From the NCBI GenBank assembly GCA_913050645.1, contig CAJXAG010000016.1, positions 1-21,966 of the forward strand: 21,966 nt of DNA, given 5' to 3'. A program made the position numbers and the translations under genes. Below, piece by piece: positions 6,425 through 12,008 of the stretch. The stretch comes from an uncultured bacterium. Its GTDB lineage: Bacteria; Patescibacteriota; Minisyncoccia; Phycocordibacterales; UBA918. The notes beneath the pieces are model-generated. The model made no database searches, was not told the origin of the DNA, and was given only the letters and a program-made list of their open reading frames with translations. The first letter of the stretch is position 1; the number at the start of each line of letters is the position of its first letter.

Positions 6425-6455
6425 GTAAGAAAGTAAAGAATACTTACTTTCTTAC
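6425..6455. promoter_or_regulatory. 12-bp inverted repeat operator of the TA operon
   Basis: GTAAGAAAGTAA (6425-6436) and TTACTTTCTTAC (6444-6455) form a perfect inverted repeat with a 7-bp spacer. It ends 14 nt before the antitoxin ATG. AbrB/MazE-type antitoxins usually bind such repeats to repress their own operon, so autoregulation is inferred. Confidence 0.65.
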
Positions 6456-6469
6456 TTTTCCAAAACAAC

Positions 6470-6712
6470 ATGAATGCAAAAACTAAAATCCAAAAAATAT
6501 CTTCGAAGGGTCAAATCACACTCCCTGCTGCCTGGCGCCGGCACATAAAAACTGACACGATATCAGTCTGTATTACTGATGATGTTCTGGAAATACGGCC
6601 TGCAAAATTTGATAATTCGGGTGAGTATACTGTTTTTGATGCGCTGCGTGATAATGAAGGGAAGGGTTTAAAACTTAAAGATCTGCAAGAAATTCTAGAG
6701 AAGATCGACTAG
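6470..6712 (+). CDS. AbrB/MazE-type antitoxin
   Basis: This 80-residue protein has an N-terminal SpoVT/AbrB swapped-hairpin DNA-binding domain (about residues 5-48: KIQKISSKGQITLPAAWR). A variable C-terminal tail (about 55-80) probably wraps the toxin. The next gene is a RelE-like toxin starting 3 nt after the stop, so this is a two-gene toxin-antitoxin operon. No Shine-Dalgarno site is evident before the ATG, and the inverted repeat at 6425-6455 occupies the promoter region. AbrB antitoxins are more often paired with PIN or MazF toxins; pairing with RelE-fold toxins occurs too. Confidence 0.82.
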   Translation: MNAKTKIQKISSKGQITLPAAWRRHIKTDTISVCITDDVLEIRPAKFDNSGEYTVFDALRDNEGKGLKLKDLQEILEKID

Positions 6713-6715
6713 TGT

Positions 6716-6952
6716 ATGGATGAACTCACTAAGTTATTCCGTAAGCTAACTCCAAAAGAACGGAAACAGCTGCTTGAGTATAGTAAGCAGTTGGGACAAT
6801 CGACTAATAGTTTTAATGTAAAAAAACTCAAAGGCTCTGATTTTTATCGTGCTCGAAAAGGTCGCTGGCGCTTCATTTTTCATTATGTAGGAAAAGATAT
6901 TGTTATCGATTCCATTCGTCTTCGTGACGAGAAGACGTATAAGGACATTTAG
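6716..6952 (+). CDS. RelE/ParE-superfamily toxin
   Basis: This 78-residue basic protein has a helical N-terminus (LTPKERKQLLEYSKQL) followed by the compact RelE-type beta core. The core contains KKLKGSDFYRARKGRWRFIFHYVGKDIVIDSIRLRDEKTY. The L-x-G-x-x-x-x-R-x-G-x-[WY]-R pattern and the C-terminal RLRDEKTY segment are typical of the superfamily, whose members cleave ribosome-bound mRNA or, for ParE, poison gyrase. Here RelE-type is favoured but not proven. The gene starts 3 nt after the antitoxin stop and is probably translated by coupling. A perfect 11-bp hairpin (6968-6992) follows. Confidence 0.82.
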   Translation: MDELTKLFRKLTPKERKQLLEYSKQLGQSTNSFNVKKLKGSDFYRARKGRWRFIFHYVGKDIVIDSIRLRDEKTYKDI

Positions 6953-6967
6953 ATCGTAGATAGAAAA

Positions 6968-6992
6968 TGACCCCGTACAGTGTACGGGGTCA
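6968..6992. terminator. Hairpin between toxin gene and 7000-7323 gene
   Basis: TGACCCCGTAC (6968-6978) pairs with GTACGGGGTCA (6982-6992). It separates two convergent genes and probably ends both, though the T runs are short. Confidence 0.65.
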
Positions 6993-6999
6993 GTAGGGT

Positions 7000-7323
7000 T
7001 TAGGCGGGTTCTACTTGAACTGCTCGGGTATGAATTTTTTTGAACAAAAGTTCCATGAACGCAGCCCATTGGGTAGCATTTGGAGATCGGCTGAGTTGTA
7101 ATTCCCATGTCTGCTGATACGGCTCAGTCTGATGACATTCTTTTGCAACAATGTTTGCTCCCAAACGTGTGCAGTGTTTTGGGAAGTCCGTAGCTTCTGC
7201 AGTAAGCAACTTTCGGCTAACGCTGCGAATCAAGAGACAGAACAGGTGGTTACCTCGTCCTGCCTCAGTCAGAGTCAACGAATCACCGTTTTCGTAGGTA
7301 AACGAAATGCTACCTAGTTTCAT
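7000..7323 (-). CDS. Small hypothetical protein, SD-led
   Basis: This 107-residue protein starts MKLGSISFTY, with a beta-rich N-terminal part and a helical C-terminal part (NATQWAAFMELLFKKIH). No family is recognised. The start at 7321-7323 is fixed by GGAGG 7 nt upstream; a further 13 upstream codons would read through that SD. A full promoter is visible: TTGACC, 17 bp, TATTGT, giving a leader of about 30 nt. It is the same architecture as the 97-369 gene, down to the -10 hexamer. Confidence 0.68.
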   Translation of the reverse strand: MKLGSISFTYENGDSLTLTEAGRGNHLFCLLIRSVSRKLLTAEATDFPKHCTRLGANIVAKECHQTEPYQQTWELQLSRSPNATQWAAFMELLFKKIHTRAVQVEPA

Positions 7324-7358
7324 GTTGTGTCCTCCACCATGTTTTTCATCTGTAGAGC

Positions 7359-7387
7359 ACAATAAAGGAAAAGGGTAGCGTGGTCAA
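7359..7387 (-). promoter_or_regulatory. Sigma70-type promoter for the 7000-7323 gene
   Basis: On the minus strand, TTGACC (7382-7387), a 17-bp spacer and TATTGT (7359-7364). The expected start is near 7352. Confidence 0.65.
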
Positions 7388-7397
7388 CAAAAAAGAA

Positions 7398-7425
7398 ACA
7401 CCCCGCCAGAAACCCGGCGGGGTGT
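7398..7425 (-). terminator. Terminator of the truncated gene
   Basis: ACACCCCGCC (7398-7407) pairs with GGCGGGGTGT (7416-7425), followed on the minus strand by a T-rich run. It lies just past the stop of the gene remnant at 7432. Confidence 0.8.
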
Positions 7426-7431
7426 GTGAAG

Positions 7432-7659
7432 TCAGGAATGGTACCAAAGACCACCTTCGCTGCGGGTAACCGACCAGTCGTCGTTCGGTATTGCCCAGGG
7501 GAGGTAGTTGGAGACCATGACAGAAGGTCCGTCATGAGCCTCTACGGCACTGTTGCCATCCCATCCGAGATGTAGCATGCAGGGGCCGATGCTGGCCAGT
7601 TCCCGCACGTTCGCATCATCTTCGAGATATTCGAGGAGGTACTCAACTGCTTGACGGTA
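7432..7659 (-). pseudogene. 5'-truncated gene remnant next to REP-like element
   Basis: A 75-codon minus-strand frame opens directly after TGA (7660-7662) and ends at TGA (7432-7434). The translation looks genuine: VEYLLEYLEDDANVRELASI, then a Gly/Trp-rich stretch with LGWDGNSAVEAHDGPS and DDWSVTRSEGGLWYHS. It keeps a strong terminator. There is no start codon or ribosome site at its 5' end, and the palindromic element begins 3 bp upstream at 7665. I infer that the 5' part was lost when the element inserted or by a linked deletion. The original function is not recognised. Confidence 0.5.
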
Positions 7660-7664
7660 TCAAC

Positions 7665-7766
7665 CTGGATTGCTTCCCATACGCTCGCAATGACGTACTA
7701 CGTATGTGCAGGAAAGATGACGGCCGCTTTGCGGCCGTCATTGCGAACATATGTGAAGCAATCCAG
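7665..7766. repeat. 102-bp palindromic REP-like element
   Basis: The ends are exact 12-bp inverted repeats, CTGGATTGCTTC (7665-7676) and GAAGCAATCCAG (7755-7766). Further in are TCGCAATGACG and its partner CGTCATTGCGA. The centre has a GC-rich hairpin (GACGGCCGC/GCGGCCGTC, 7719-7739). The motif resembles a widespread bacterial REP/MITE-like sequence. Related partial copies are at 3720-3794 and 12580-12610. Confidence 0.75.
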
Positions 7767-7770
7767 AGAG

Positions 7771-7800
7771 AAAACCCCACAGGTCTTTCCTGTAGGATTT
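7771..7800 (-). terminator. Terminator of tsaD
   Basis: On the minus strand, CCTACAGG pairs with CCTGTGG with one bulge across a 5-nt loop, followed by TTTT. It lies directly after the tsaD stop. Confidence 0.65.
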
Positions 7801-7802
7801 TG

Positions 7803-8987
7803 CTATTGGTCTGCGATATTTCGGTTTCCATCCGCCTTTATCAACTTTGCTGCCGCTGGGTTCGCTGCACGGTCGGTGCGAGCGTGTCCTGACAGTGCAA
7901 TCATCACCGAGTTGTCGGTAGAAAGGCCGGGGTTTGGGAAGTAGATCTCCACATCAGGGTGACTCTCAAGGAGTTCACTGTGGAAGCAGTTACGGATGTG
8001 TTGGTTTGCACTAACGCCACCACCGATGATGAGTGTCTGTGCACCAGATTCATCGAGCGCATCTTTTGTCTTTTTTATGAGTACTTCAGTGGCAGCATCT
8101 TCAAAGTCACGCGCGAGTGCTTCCATGTCAGTCTCACCAAGCTCTTTACCGTCTATTGCGTAGCGTACTGCGGTCTTTAACCCTGAAAACGAAAAGTCGA
8201 GGTCTTTAGAGTGCAGCATTGGTCGCGGCAGTTCTGCAAAAGGAGGCAGGTTAGCTGCTCGCGCAAGTTTTGCCAGACGACTGATCTCAGGTCCACCTGG
8301 GTAGGGTAGTCCCATCATGCGAGCAACTTTATCAAAGGCTTCACCTATGGCATCGTCTTTGGTTTGGCCGATCTTATCGTAGGTTTTCCAGTCATCCATA
8401 CGTAGTAGCTCGGTATGGCCACCAGAGATAAGCAGTGATACTGCGGGAAAGGATACTTGCGCAAGCTTGTTGTCTTCCTCGACATCAAAAATAGTTGCCA
8501 GTACATGACCTTCCATGTGGTTTACCGGCACGACGTGTATGTTCCACACCTCAGAGAGTGCCTTTGCAAAGTTTACACCTACCCACAGTGCAGGCTCAAG
8601 GCCAGGGCCTGAGGTAACCGCAATGAGTTCCACATCAGGTTTCTCGTATGTTTGGAAAAAGGTGATGAGTTCTTCGATCATGCCTGACTCACTTTCGTGT
8701 ATTAAAAGTTCATGGAGCATCTCAACCTGTGCCTGCGTGAGCACAGACTCTTCTTCGTGTAAAAGATCAGCCTCAGTGAGAGCTTTTGTGAGCATGGGGA
8801 TGAGCTTCTTTGCGTGTTCGCGCTTGGCAAGCATGGGGAAGACTCCACCGTACTCTGCGTGGAGGTCAACTTGTGAATGCAGCGCATCGCCAAGTACTTC
8901 GTAGGACGCATCGGGAAACTGTCCGTCTGCTTTTACGATACTTACGGCCGTTTCGTCACAGCTGGTTTCAATGCTCAAAATATTCAT
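7803..8987 (-). CDS. tsaD: tRNA N6-threonylcarbamoyladenosine transferase TsaD
   Basis: TsaD transfers the threonylcarbamoyl group made by TsaC onto A37 of ANN-decoding tRNAs. The ASKHA-fold signatures are clear: MNILSIETSCDET at the start, SGPGLEPALWVG, H157-M-E-G-H161 (metal site), ISGGHTEL, and GGGVSANQHIR near the C-terminus. At 394 residues it is longer than the usual 330-350. The extra part is an insertion at about residues 73-117 (LLHEEESVLTQAQVEML and the acidic helix after it) between the N-terminal lobe and the SGPGL motif. I start at 8987 because the canonical MNILSIETS begins there and TGTTATATT (hexamer 8995-9000) lies 7 nt upstream. Longer readings cross the terminator at 9013-9044. 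tsaC is at 12009. Confidence 0.95.
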   Translation of the reverse strand: MNILSIETSCDETAVSIVKADGQFPDASYEVLGDALHSQVDLHAEYGGVFPMLAKREHAKKLIPMLTKALTEADLLHEEESVLTQAQVEMLHELLIHESESGMIEELITFFQTYEKPDVELIAVTSGPGLEPALWVGVNFAKALSEVWNIHVVPVNHMEGHVLATIFDVEEDNKLAQVSFPAVSLLISGGHTELLRMDDWKTYDKIGQTKDDAIGEAFDKVARMMGLPYPGGPEISRLAKLARAANLPPFAELPRPMLHSKDLDFSFSGLKTAVRYAIDGKELGETDMEALARDFEDAATEVLIKKTKDALDESGAQTLIIGGGVSANQHIRNCFHSELLESHPDVEIYFPNPGLSTDNSVMIALSGHARTDRAANPAAAKLIKADGNRNIADQ

Positions 8988-9012
8988 ATCGCGTAATATA
9001 ACAGCAAAAAAG

Positions 9013-9044
9013 AAAAAGAGCGACCAGGTTTGGTCACTCTTTTT
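9013..9044. terminator. Terminator between tRNA-Leu-like gene and tsaD
   Basis: A stem of 14 positions with one mismatch (9013-9026 with 9031-9044), flanked by A and T runs. On the minus strand it ends the tRNA/DHH unit just before the tsaD promoter. Confidence 0.85.
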
Positions 9045-9047
9045 TGA

Positions 9048-9179
9048 TGAGAAGGTATGGATTTGCACCATACATGATATGCCTATGAGCTGGACTGGTT
9101 ACCGAGTTTTTCGGGGTTACTCTAACATACCTCTACTGTTAACCCTTATTCGAGCGTCTACCTATTCCGCCACCTCTCA
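9048..9179 (-). tRNA. tRNA-Leu-like gene with an expanded or degenerate middle
   Basis: The 5' end reads as acceptor strand plus a tRNA-Leu-type D arm (GCGGAATAGGTAGACGC). The 3' end has a T arm (TATGG, TGCAAAT loop, CCATA) and an acceptor partner ending in CTTCTCA. The total of about 131 nt is some 45 nt longer than a normal type II tRNA. Between the arms no 7-nt anticodon loop with a 5-bp stem can be drawn. Instead there are a GGGT+TAACA/TGTTA+ACCC hairpin and a CCGA/TCGG hairpin. The T loop has G where U55 is expected. No anticodon can be assigned. It may be a decayed tRNA-Leu, a tRNA carrying a short insertion, or a tRNA-like RNA. It sits 20 nt after the DHH stop and before a terminator. 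Confidence 0.45.
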
Positions 9180-9199
9180 GTTGTTACCTTATTACAGAA

Positions 9200-10054
9200 C
9201 TACAGAAAAGAAAAGGGAAGTTCGTCAAAAGACGCAACGCCGATACCTGCAGCGTTTTTGTGACCACCTCCACCGTACTTCTGTGCGATCGCTGCAACGT
9301 CGGATTCACCTATACTTCGCAGAGAAATTTTCACCATGTTGTCAGTGTGGTAGTACACGATACCGATCGGTTCTTGTTCTTCTGCAAGATTCAGTTCTGC
9401 AAGGTTATTTCCAAGAACTGATACATATTCGGAGGTGTTCAGTGCCCATACTTCATGACCTTCAAACAGAACACGCTCCTTTCGTTTCATCATGTGTGCA
9501 ATGAGTTTGTCTTCAAACTTTGCAATAAGTGATCCTTTGGCAATGAAGTTGATGAGATTGTTCTCTTCTTGGAGATCAGCGATGAGTGTATCCCATACAC
9601 CAAAGTCCATATCGTATTGACCTAATGCAGTGCTAAACTCACGACTCTCAGGAAGTGCAAAGCGCCAGAGGTCAACGTCTTCTACATACTTCAGTAGTTC
9701 CGGTACGTCAGTGTTTGGATGGAAGTACTGCCATGCAAGTACTGCGCCAGAGTGGTCGTTATCAAAAATATTCTCAGGGAAGGCGAGTACTTCGTCTTTC
9801 ATACTGACGTGGTGGTCGATCACGAGCACTTTTTTGTTGGTATCTATAAGTGTTTGTAAAACGTCTTTGGTAAAAGAAAAGTCGACGATGTACACCTCTT
9901 TGTCAGTGAGTCCCTCTGGTGGTTCGTTTACATGAGCCTTTAGAGGGATGTATGAAACATCATCTCCAAACTTCTTCCAAGCTGCATACGCAGCACCAAA
10001 ACCGTCACGACAGTCCGCGTGGTAAATAACAACAATGTCTTTAAGTGTTTCCAT
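9200..10054 (-). CDS. DHH-family phosphoesterase
   Basis: This 284-residue protein has the DHH superfamily motifs: YHADCRDGFGAA (residues 11-22), VDFS with D58, and D80-H81-H82 (VIDHHVS). A fourth Asp motif is in EDVDLWRF, and the C-terminal DHHA1-type glycine motif GGGGHKNAAG comes near the end. Relatives are NrnA-like oligoribonucleases/pAp phosphatases and cyclic-dinucleotide phosphodiesterases; the substrate cannot be read from sequence. The true start METLKDIVVI is at 10054, two nucleotides after the tRNA-Val gene. There is no room for an SD, so 3' processing of the tRNA would release a nearly leaderless mRNA. The frame stays open upstream through the tRNA, but that part is tRNA sequence, not protein. 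Confidence 0.85.
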   Translation of the reverse strand: METLKDIVVIYHADCRDGFGAAYAAWKKFGDDVSYIPLKAHVNEPPEGLTDKEVYIVDFSFTKDVLQTLIDTNKKVLVIDHHVSMKDEVLAFPENIFDNDHSGAVLAWQYFHPNTDVPELLKYVEDVDLWRFALPESREFSTALGQYDMDFGVWDTLIADLQEENNLINFIAKGSLIAKFEDKLIAHMMKRKERVLFEGHEVWALNTSEYVSVLGNNLAELNLAEEQEPIGIVYYHTDNMVKISLRSIGESDVAAIAQKYGGGGHKNAAGIGVASFDELPFSFL

Positions 10055-10055
10055 G

Positions 10056-10129
10056 TGTGCGTACCAAGATTCGAACTCGGGACCTCCTCGATGTCGACGA
10101 GGCGCTCTAACCAGCTGAGCTATACGCAC
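10056..10129 (-). tRNA. tRNA-Val (GAC), with unusual C33
   Basis: A 74-nt cloverleaf: acceptor GTGCGTA/TACGCAC, a D arm beginning GCTCAGCTGG, anticodon stem CCTCG/CGAGG with loop TCGACAT, T arm CCGAG-TTCGAAT-CTTGG, discriminator A and no encoded CCA. Loop positions 34-36 are GAC (Val). Position 33, normally U in elongator tRNAs, is C. The tRNA starts directly after the stop codon of the upstream gene (10130) and ends 1 nt before the DHH start codon, so all three are probably one transcript. Confidence 0.88.
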
Positions 10130-10819
10130 TTATTTTTGCTTGCAAATTATATCAACAAAATCGTAGGCAAGATACATCAACTTACGCTGGATCGCAACAC
10201 TACCGCCAGTTATGCTACATACTCCTTTGTAATCTGAGTATGTTGCCTTACCCGCAGTACGTTGGTCGTGGTGGACATACTTGAAGCAAGTGATGGGTAT
10301 ATTTAGTGTATCCGACCAATATTTTTTCATCGTTTCTTCATCTTGGTCAGCCCGTAAGTGAAGTTGGCAACGTAGTGTACTGATTTCTACATCGTACAGT
10401 TTGGTGAGCGCTTTCAGATAAAAAAGAAGTATTTTAGGATCAGAGCTTCCGAGGCCAGTTTCAACTTTCTTTTTTGATCCTTCACCAAGATATAGGATTG
10501 CCAGTGCCAGCTCAAGAACGTCTGAGTTTTCTGTATCTAGTCTATCTAATGTTTCGCTCGCAGCTTGTTTAGCTTGTGATAAACGTTCAGTTTTTTGAGC
10601 GTTGTGCCACTTTACTGCTTCCTTACGAGCTTTTCCTAAGGCATTTTTCCAGTTTTCATGCAGCTTTTCTTTTTGTTCCGGAGTTAATTCTATATCTTTA
10701 AACCAGTAACTCAATGTAGATTTTGGTATACCTAACTTTTGATGAACGTAGGGGAGAGACTTGCCTAGCTTGCGCAACCTGATCGCCTCAGGTTTTAAAT
10801 GGGACCATTTAGACTTCAT
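10130..10819 (-). CDS. HTH plus LAGLIDADG-like protein
   Basis: The N-terminal part of this 229-residue protein (about 1-45) looks like a helix-turn-helix: IRLRKLGKSLPYVHQKLGIP followed by KSTLSYWFKDIELT. A basic helical linker spans 46-100. The rest (about 100-220) contains LALAILYLGEGSKKK, GLGSSDPKILLFYLKAL and GGSVAIQRKLMYLAYDF, a pattern like homing-endonuclease/WhiA-type LAGLIDADG folds. It is probably a DNA-binding protein, either a transcription factor or a domesticated endonuclease. A complete promoter is visible (TTGACA 10849-10854, 17 bp, TACCAT 10826-10831, 6 nt to ATG), so the message is likely leaderless. A 12-bp palindrome, CATGTATACATG, covers the start codon. tRNA-Val begins right after its stop. 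Confidence 0.6.
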   Translation of the reverse strand: MKSKWSHLKPEAIRLRKLGKSLPYVHQKLGIPKSTLSYWFKDIELTPEQKEKLHENWKNALGKARKEAVKWHNAQKTERLSQAKQAASETLDRLDTENSDVLELALAILYLGEGSKKKVETGLGSSDPKILLFYLKALTKLYDVEISTLRCQLHLRADQDEETMKKYWSDTLNIPITCFKYVHHDQRTAGKATYSDYKGVCSITGGSVAIQRKLMYLAYDFVDIICKQK

Positions 10820-10854
10820 GTATACATGGTAATTTCAGTAGTACGAATTGTCAA
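10817..10854 (-). promoter_or_regulatory. Promoter and start-codon palindrome of the HTH gene
   Basis: TTGACA (10849-10854), a 17-bp spacer and TACCAT (10826-10831) are on the minus strand. CATGTATACATG (10817-10828) is a perfect palindrome that overlaps the -10, the transcription start and the ATG. It is a natural place for an autorepressor, which is inferred. Confidence 0.65.
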
Positions 10855-10888
10855 TGAGCGCTCTGCGCAAAGTGCATCGACTTGACTC

Positions 10889-10916
10889 TTGACAGATTCT
10901 TTTTAAATGTTAGTAT
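10889..10916 (+). promoter_or_regulatory. Promoter of the DksA/TraR-like gene
   Basis: TTGACA (10889-10894), 16 bp, TAGTAT (10911-10916). Transcription near 10923 gives a leader of about 30 nt with AGGAGGAG. Confidence 0.6.
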
Positions 10917-10953
10917 TACGTTAAGGTGGTGGCTTGTGAGGAGGAGTCTTGTG

Positions 10954-11232
10954 ATGCTTGACCTGCAACAACAAAGGCAAGTAATGCTTCGTCGACTCGC
11001 ATACTATAAGTGGGTCATCAATGAACGTTCTGAGGGATATCGTCAGCTGAAGCTGACTTTTTCTATCCCTCGAACCAAGAAAGCGCTGCAGAAAATTCAC
11101 GATGGCACTTATGGTGCCTGTGAAGACTGCGGAGAGTACATTGGAGATAATCGGTTGCAGGTGGTTCCGGCCGCATTGCTGTGTATTGATTGTCAAGAAG
11201 GTTTCGAGAAGGAACGAAAAAAGGCGGCATAG
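10954..11232 (+). CDS. Short DksA/TraR-type zinc-finger protein
   Basis: This 92-residue protein has a helical N-terminus (1-50) and a C4 zinc finger with the DksA/TraR spacing: C56-x2-C59, 17 residues, C77-x2-C80 (ACEDCGEYI...LLCIDC). Family proteins bind the RNA polymerase secondary channel and change promoter choice under stress. This short form lacks the long coiled coil of E. coli DksA and is closer in size to TraR/YocK-like proteins. GAGGAGGAG lies 7 nt before the ATG at 10954, a strong SD; earlier in-frame ATGs precede the promoter. Its last codons (KKAA-stop) are part of the terminator stem at 11221-11248. Confidence 0.82.
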   Translation: MLDLQQQRQVMLRRLAYYKWVINERSEGYRQLKLTFSIPRTKKALQKIHDGTYGACEDCGEYIGDNRLQVVPAALLCIDCQEGFEKERKKAA

Positions 11233-11248
11233 GTTTCTATGCCGCCTT
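11221..11248. terminator. Shared terminator of two convergent genes
   Basis: A 12-bp perfect stem (11221-11232 with 11237-11248) and a GTTT loop. Each arm encodes Lys-Ala-Ala-stop of the gene reading into it, so both stop codons lie inside the hairpin. Confidence 0.85.
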
Positions 11249-11956
11249 TCTTATTTCATCTGATTCTATCGGTGTGTAGCATCGGTGTATCATCACCGGG
11301 TCTGCCTTCTTTCCATTTTCTTGAGCAAAAAGATATTCGTCTACTGCATTAAGCTCATCTTCAGTCATCTCGGTTTCAGGGAAAAGATGTCCAGGAATGC
11401 GAAGATTGATTAACCTGATTCTATTGTTGGTAACTGACCCTTTGTATGAACGGACTCGCGAACGGTCTAATCCATAAAAATTTTGAATTGAGTCTTCCAT
11501 AGCAATGAGGTCGTCTCCATCTTGTTGCTCGAACGCTACGATTGATACAACACCATTCATGCTGGCAAAACCCTCCATGTATGCATTGTAGAGACCTTTT
11601 GGCCCATCGGCTGCAGGATTCCATGCAACACAGTTTGCATATCGGGCGTCTTCGAAGTCAATTTCATAACCTTCCTCTGAAGACAGTAATGGAAAGATGT
11701 TTCTCGGGTCCTCACGACGTGCAACAAGGTTTTGGTCGCCAAGATGTTGGTATGTCTCAGTTGGTGAAGTGTGTTCTGCGAAGCCGCTTTGTTCGAGAAA
11801 GTCCTTAAAGAAATGAAATGTTTCAGCAACAATTTCTCCCTTTTTGTCTGCTGGTATTTTGTGTAGTGGAGTTTGAGAAATTTCGTCCAACGACTGAATC
11901 GATGACTCACTATGTTCGGCTGACTGGATAGGGTGGTGTTGTGGTACCTCTAACAT
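11237..11956 (-). CDS. Hypothetical protein
   Basis: About 239 residues, starting MLEVPQHHPI, soluble and acidic. There is a central conserved-looking block (RYANCVAWNPAADGPKGLYN) and a segment VVSIVAFEQQDGDDLIAMED. No family is recognised. I prefer the start at 11956 because TGCTACAAT (hexamer 11964-11969) is 7 nt upstream, the spacing seen across this window. The longer reading from 12010 would add 18 residues, cover that promoter and overlap the tsaC start codon by 2 nt. It is divergent from tsaC and shares its stop hairpin with the DksA-like gene. Confidence 0.7.
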   Translation of the reverse strand: MLEVPQHHPIQSAEHSESSIQSLDEISQTPLHKIPADKKGEIVAETFHFFKDFLEQSGFAEHTSPTETYQHLGDQNLVARREDPRNIFPLLSSEEGYEIDFEDARYANCVAWNPAADGPKGLYNAYMEGFASMNGVVSIVAFEQQDGDDLIAMEDSIQNFYGLDRSRVRSYKGSVTNNRIRLINLRIPGHLFPETEMTEDELNAVDEYLFAQENGKKADPVMIHRCYTPIESDEIRKAA

Positions 11957-11963
11957 GGTGTTT

Positions 11964-12000
11964 ATTGTAGCATTGAATTTTTCTAAAGCAGGTATATAGT
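11964..12000. promoter_or_regulatory. Back-to-back leaderless promoters for 11237 gene and tsaC
   Basis: Minus strand: TGCTACAAT (hexamer 11964-11969), 7 nt before the ATG at 11956. Plus strand: TTGAAT (11973-11978), 16 bp, TATAGT (11995-12000), 8 nt before the ATG at 12009. The plus -35 lies just beyond the minus -10, so the two polymerases would compete. Confidence 0.6.
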
Positions 12001-12008
12001 AAGAGTAC

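Noticed and set aside
7320..7535. 71-codon minus-strand frame
   Set aside because: It spans a strong terminator and the promoter of the 7000 gene; the better reading in that region is the remnant at 7432-7659 in another frame.
9048..9179. Group I intron in tRNA-Leu
   Set aside because: The extra sequence is about 45 nt, far too short for a group I intron, and no conserved core is visible.
8971..9504. Plus-strand frame of 177 codons
   Set aside because: It runs antisense through the tsaD start, a terminator, the tRNA-Leu-like gene and the DHH gene; no promoter or SD.
10055..10129. Upstream extension of the DHH protein by 25 residues from a GTG at 10129
   Set aside because: The extra residues are translated tRNA-Val sequence; the DHH fold starts at METLKDIVVI.
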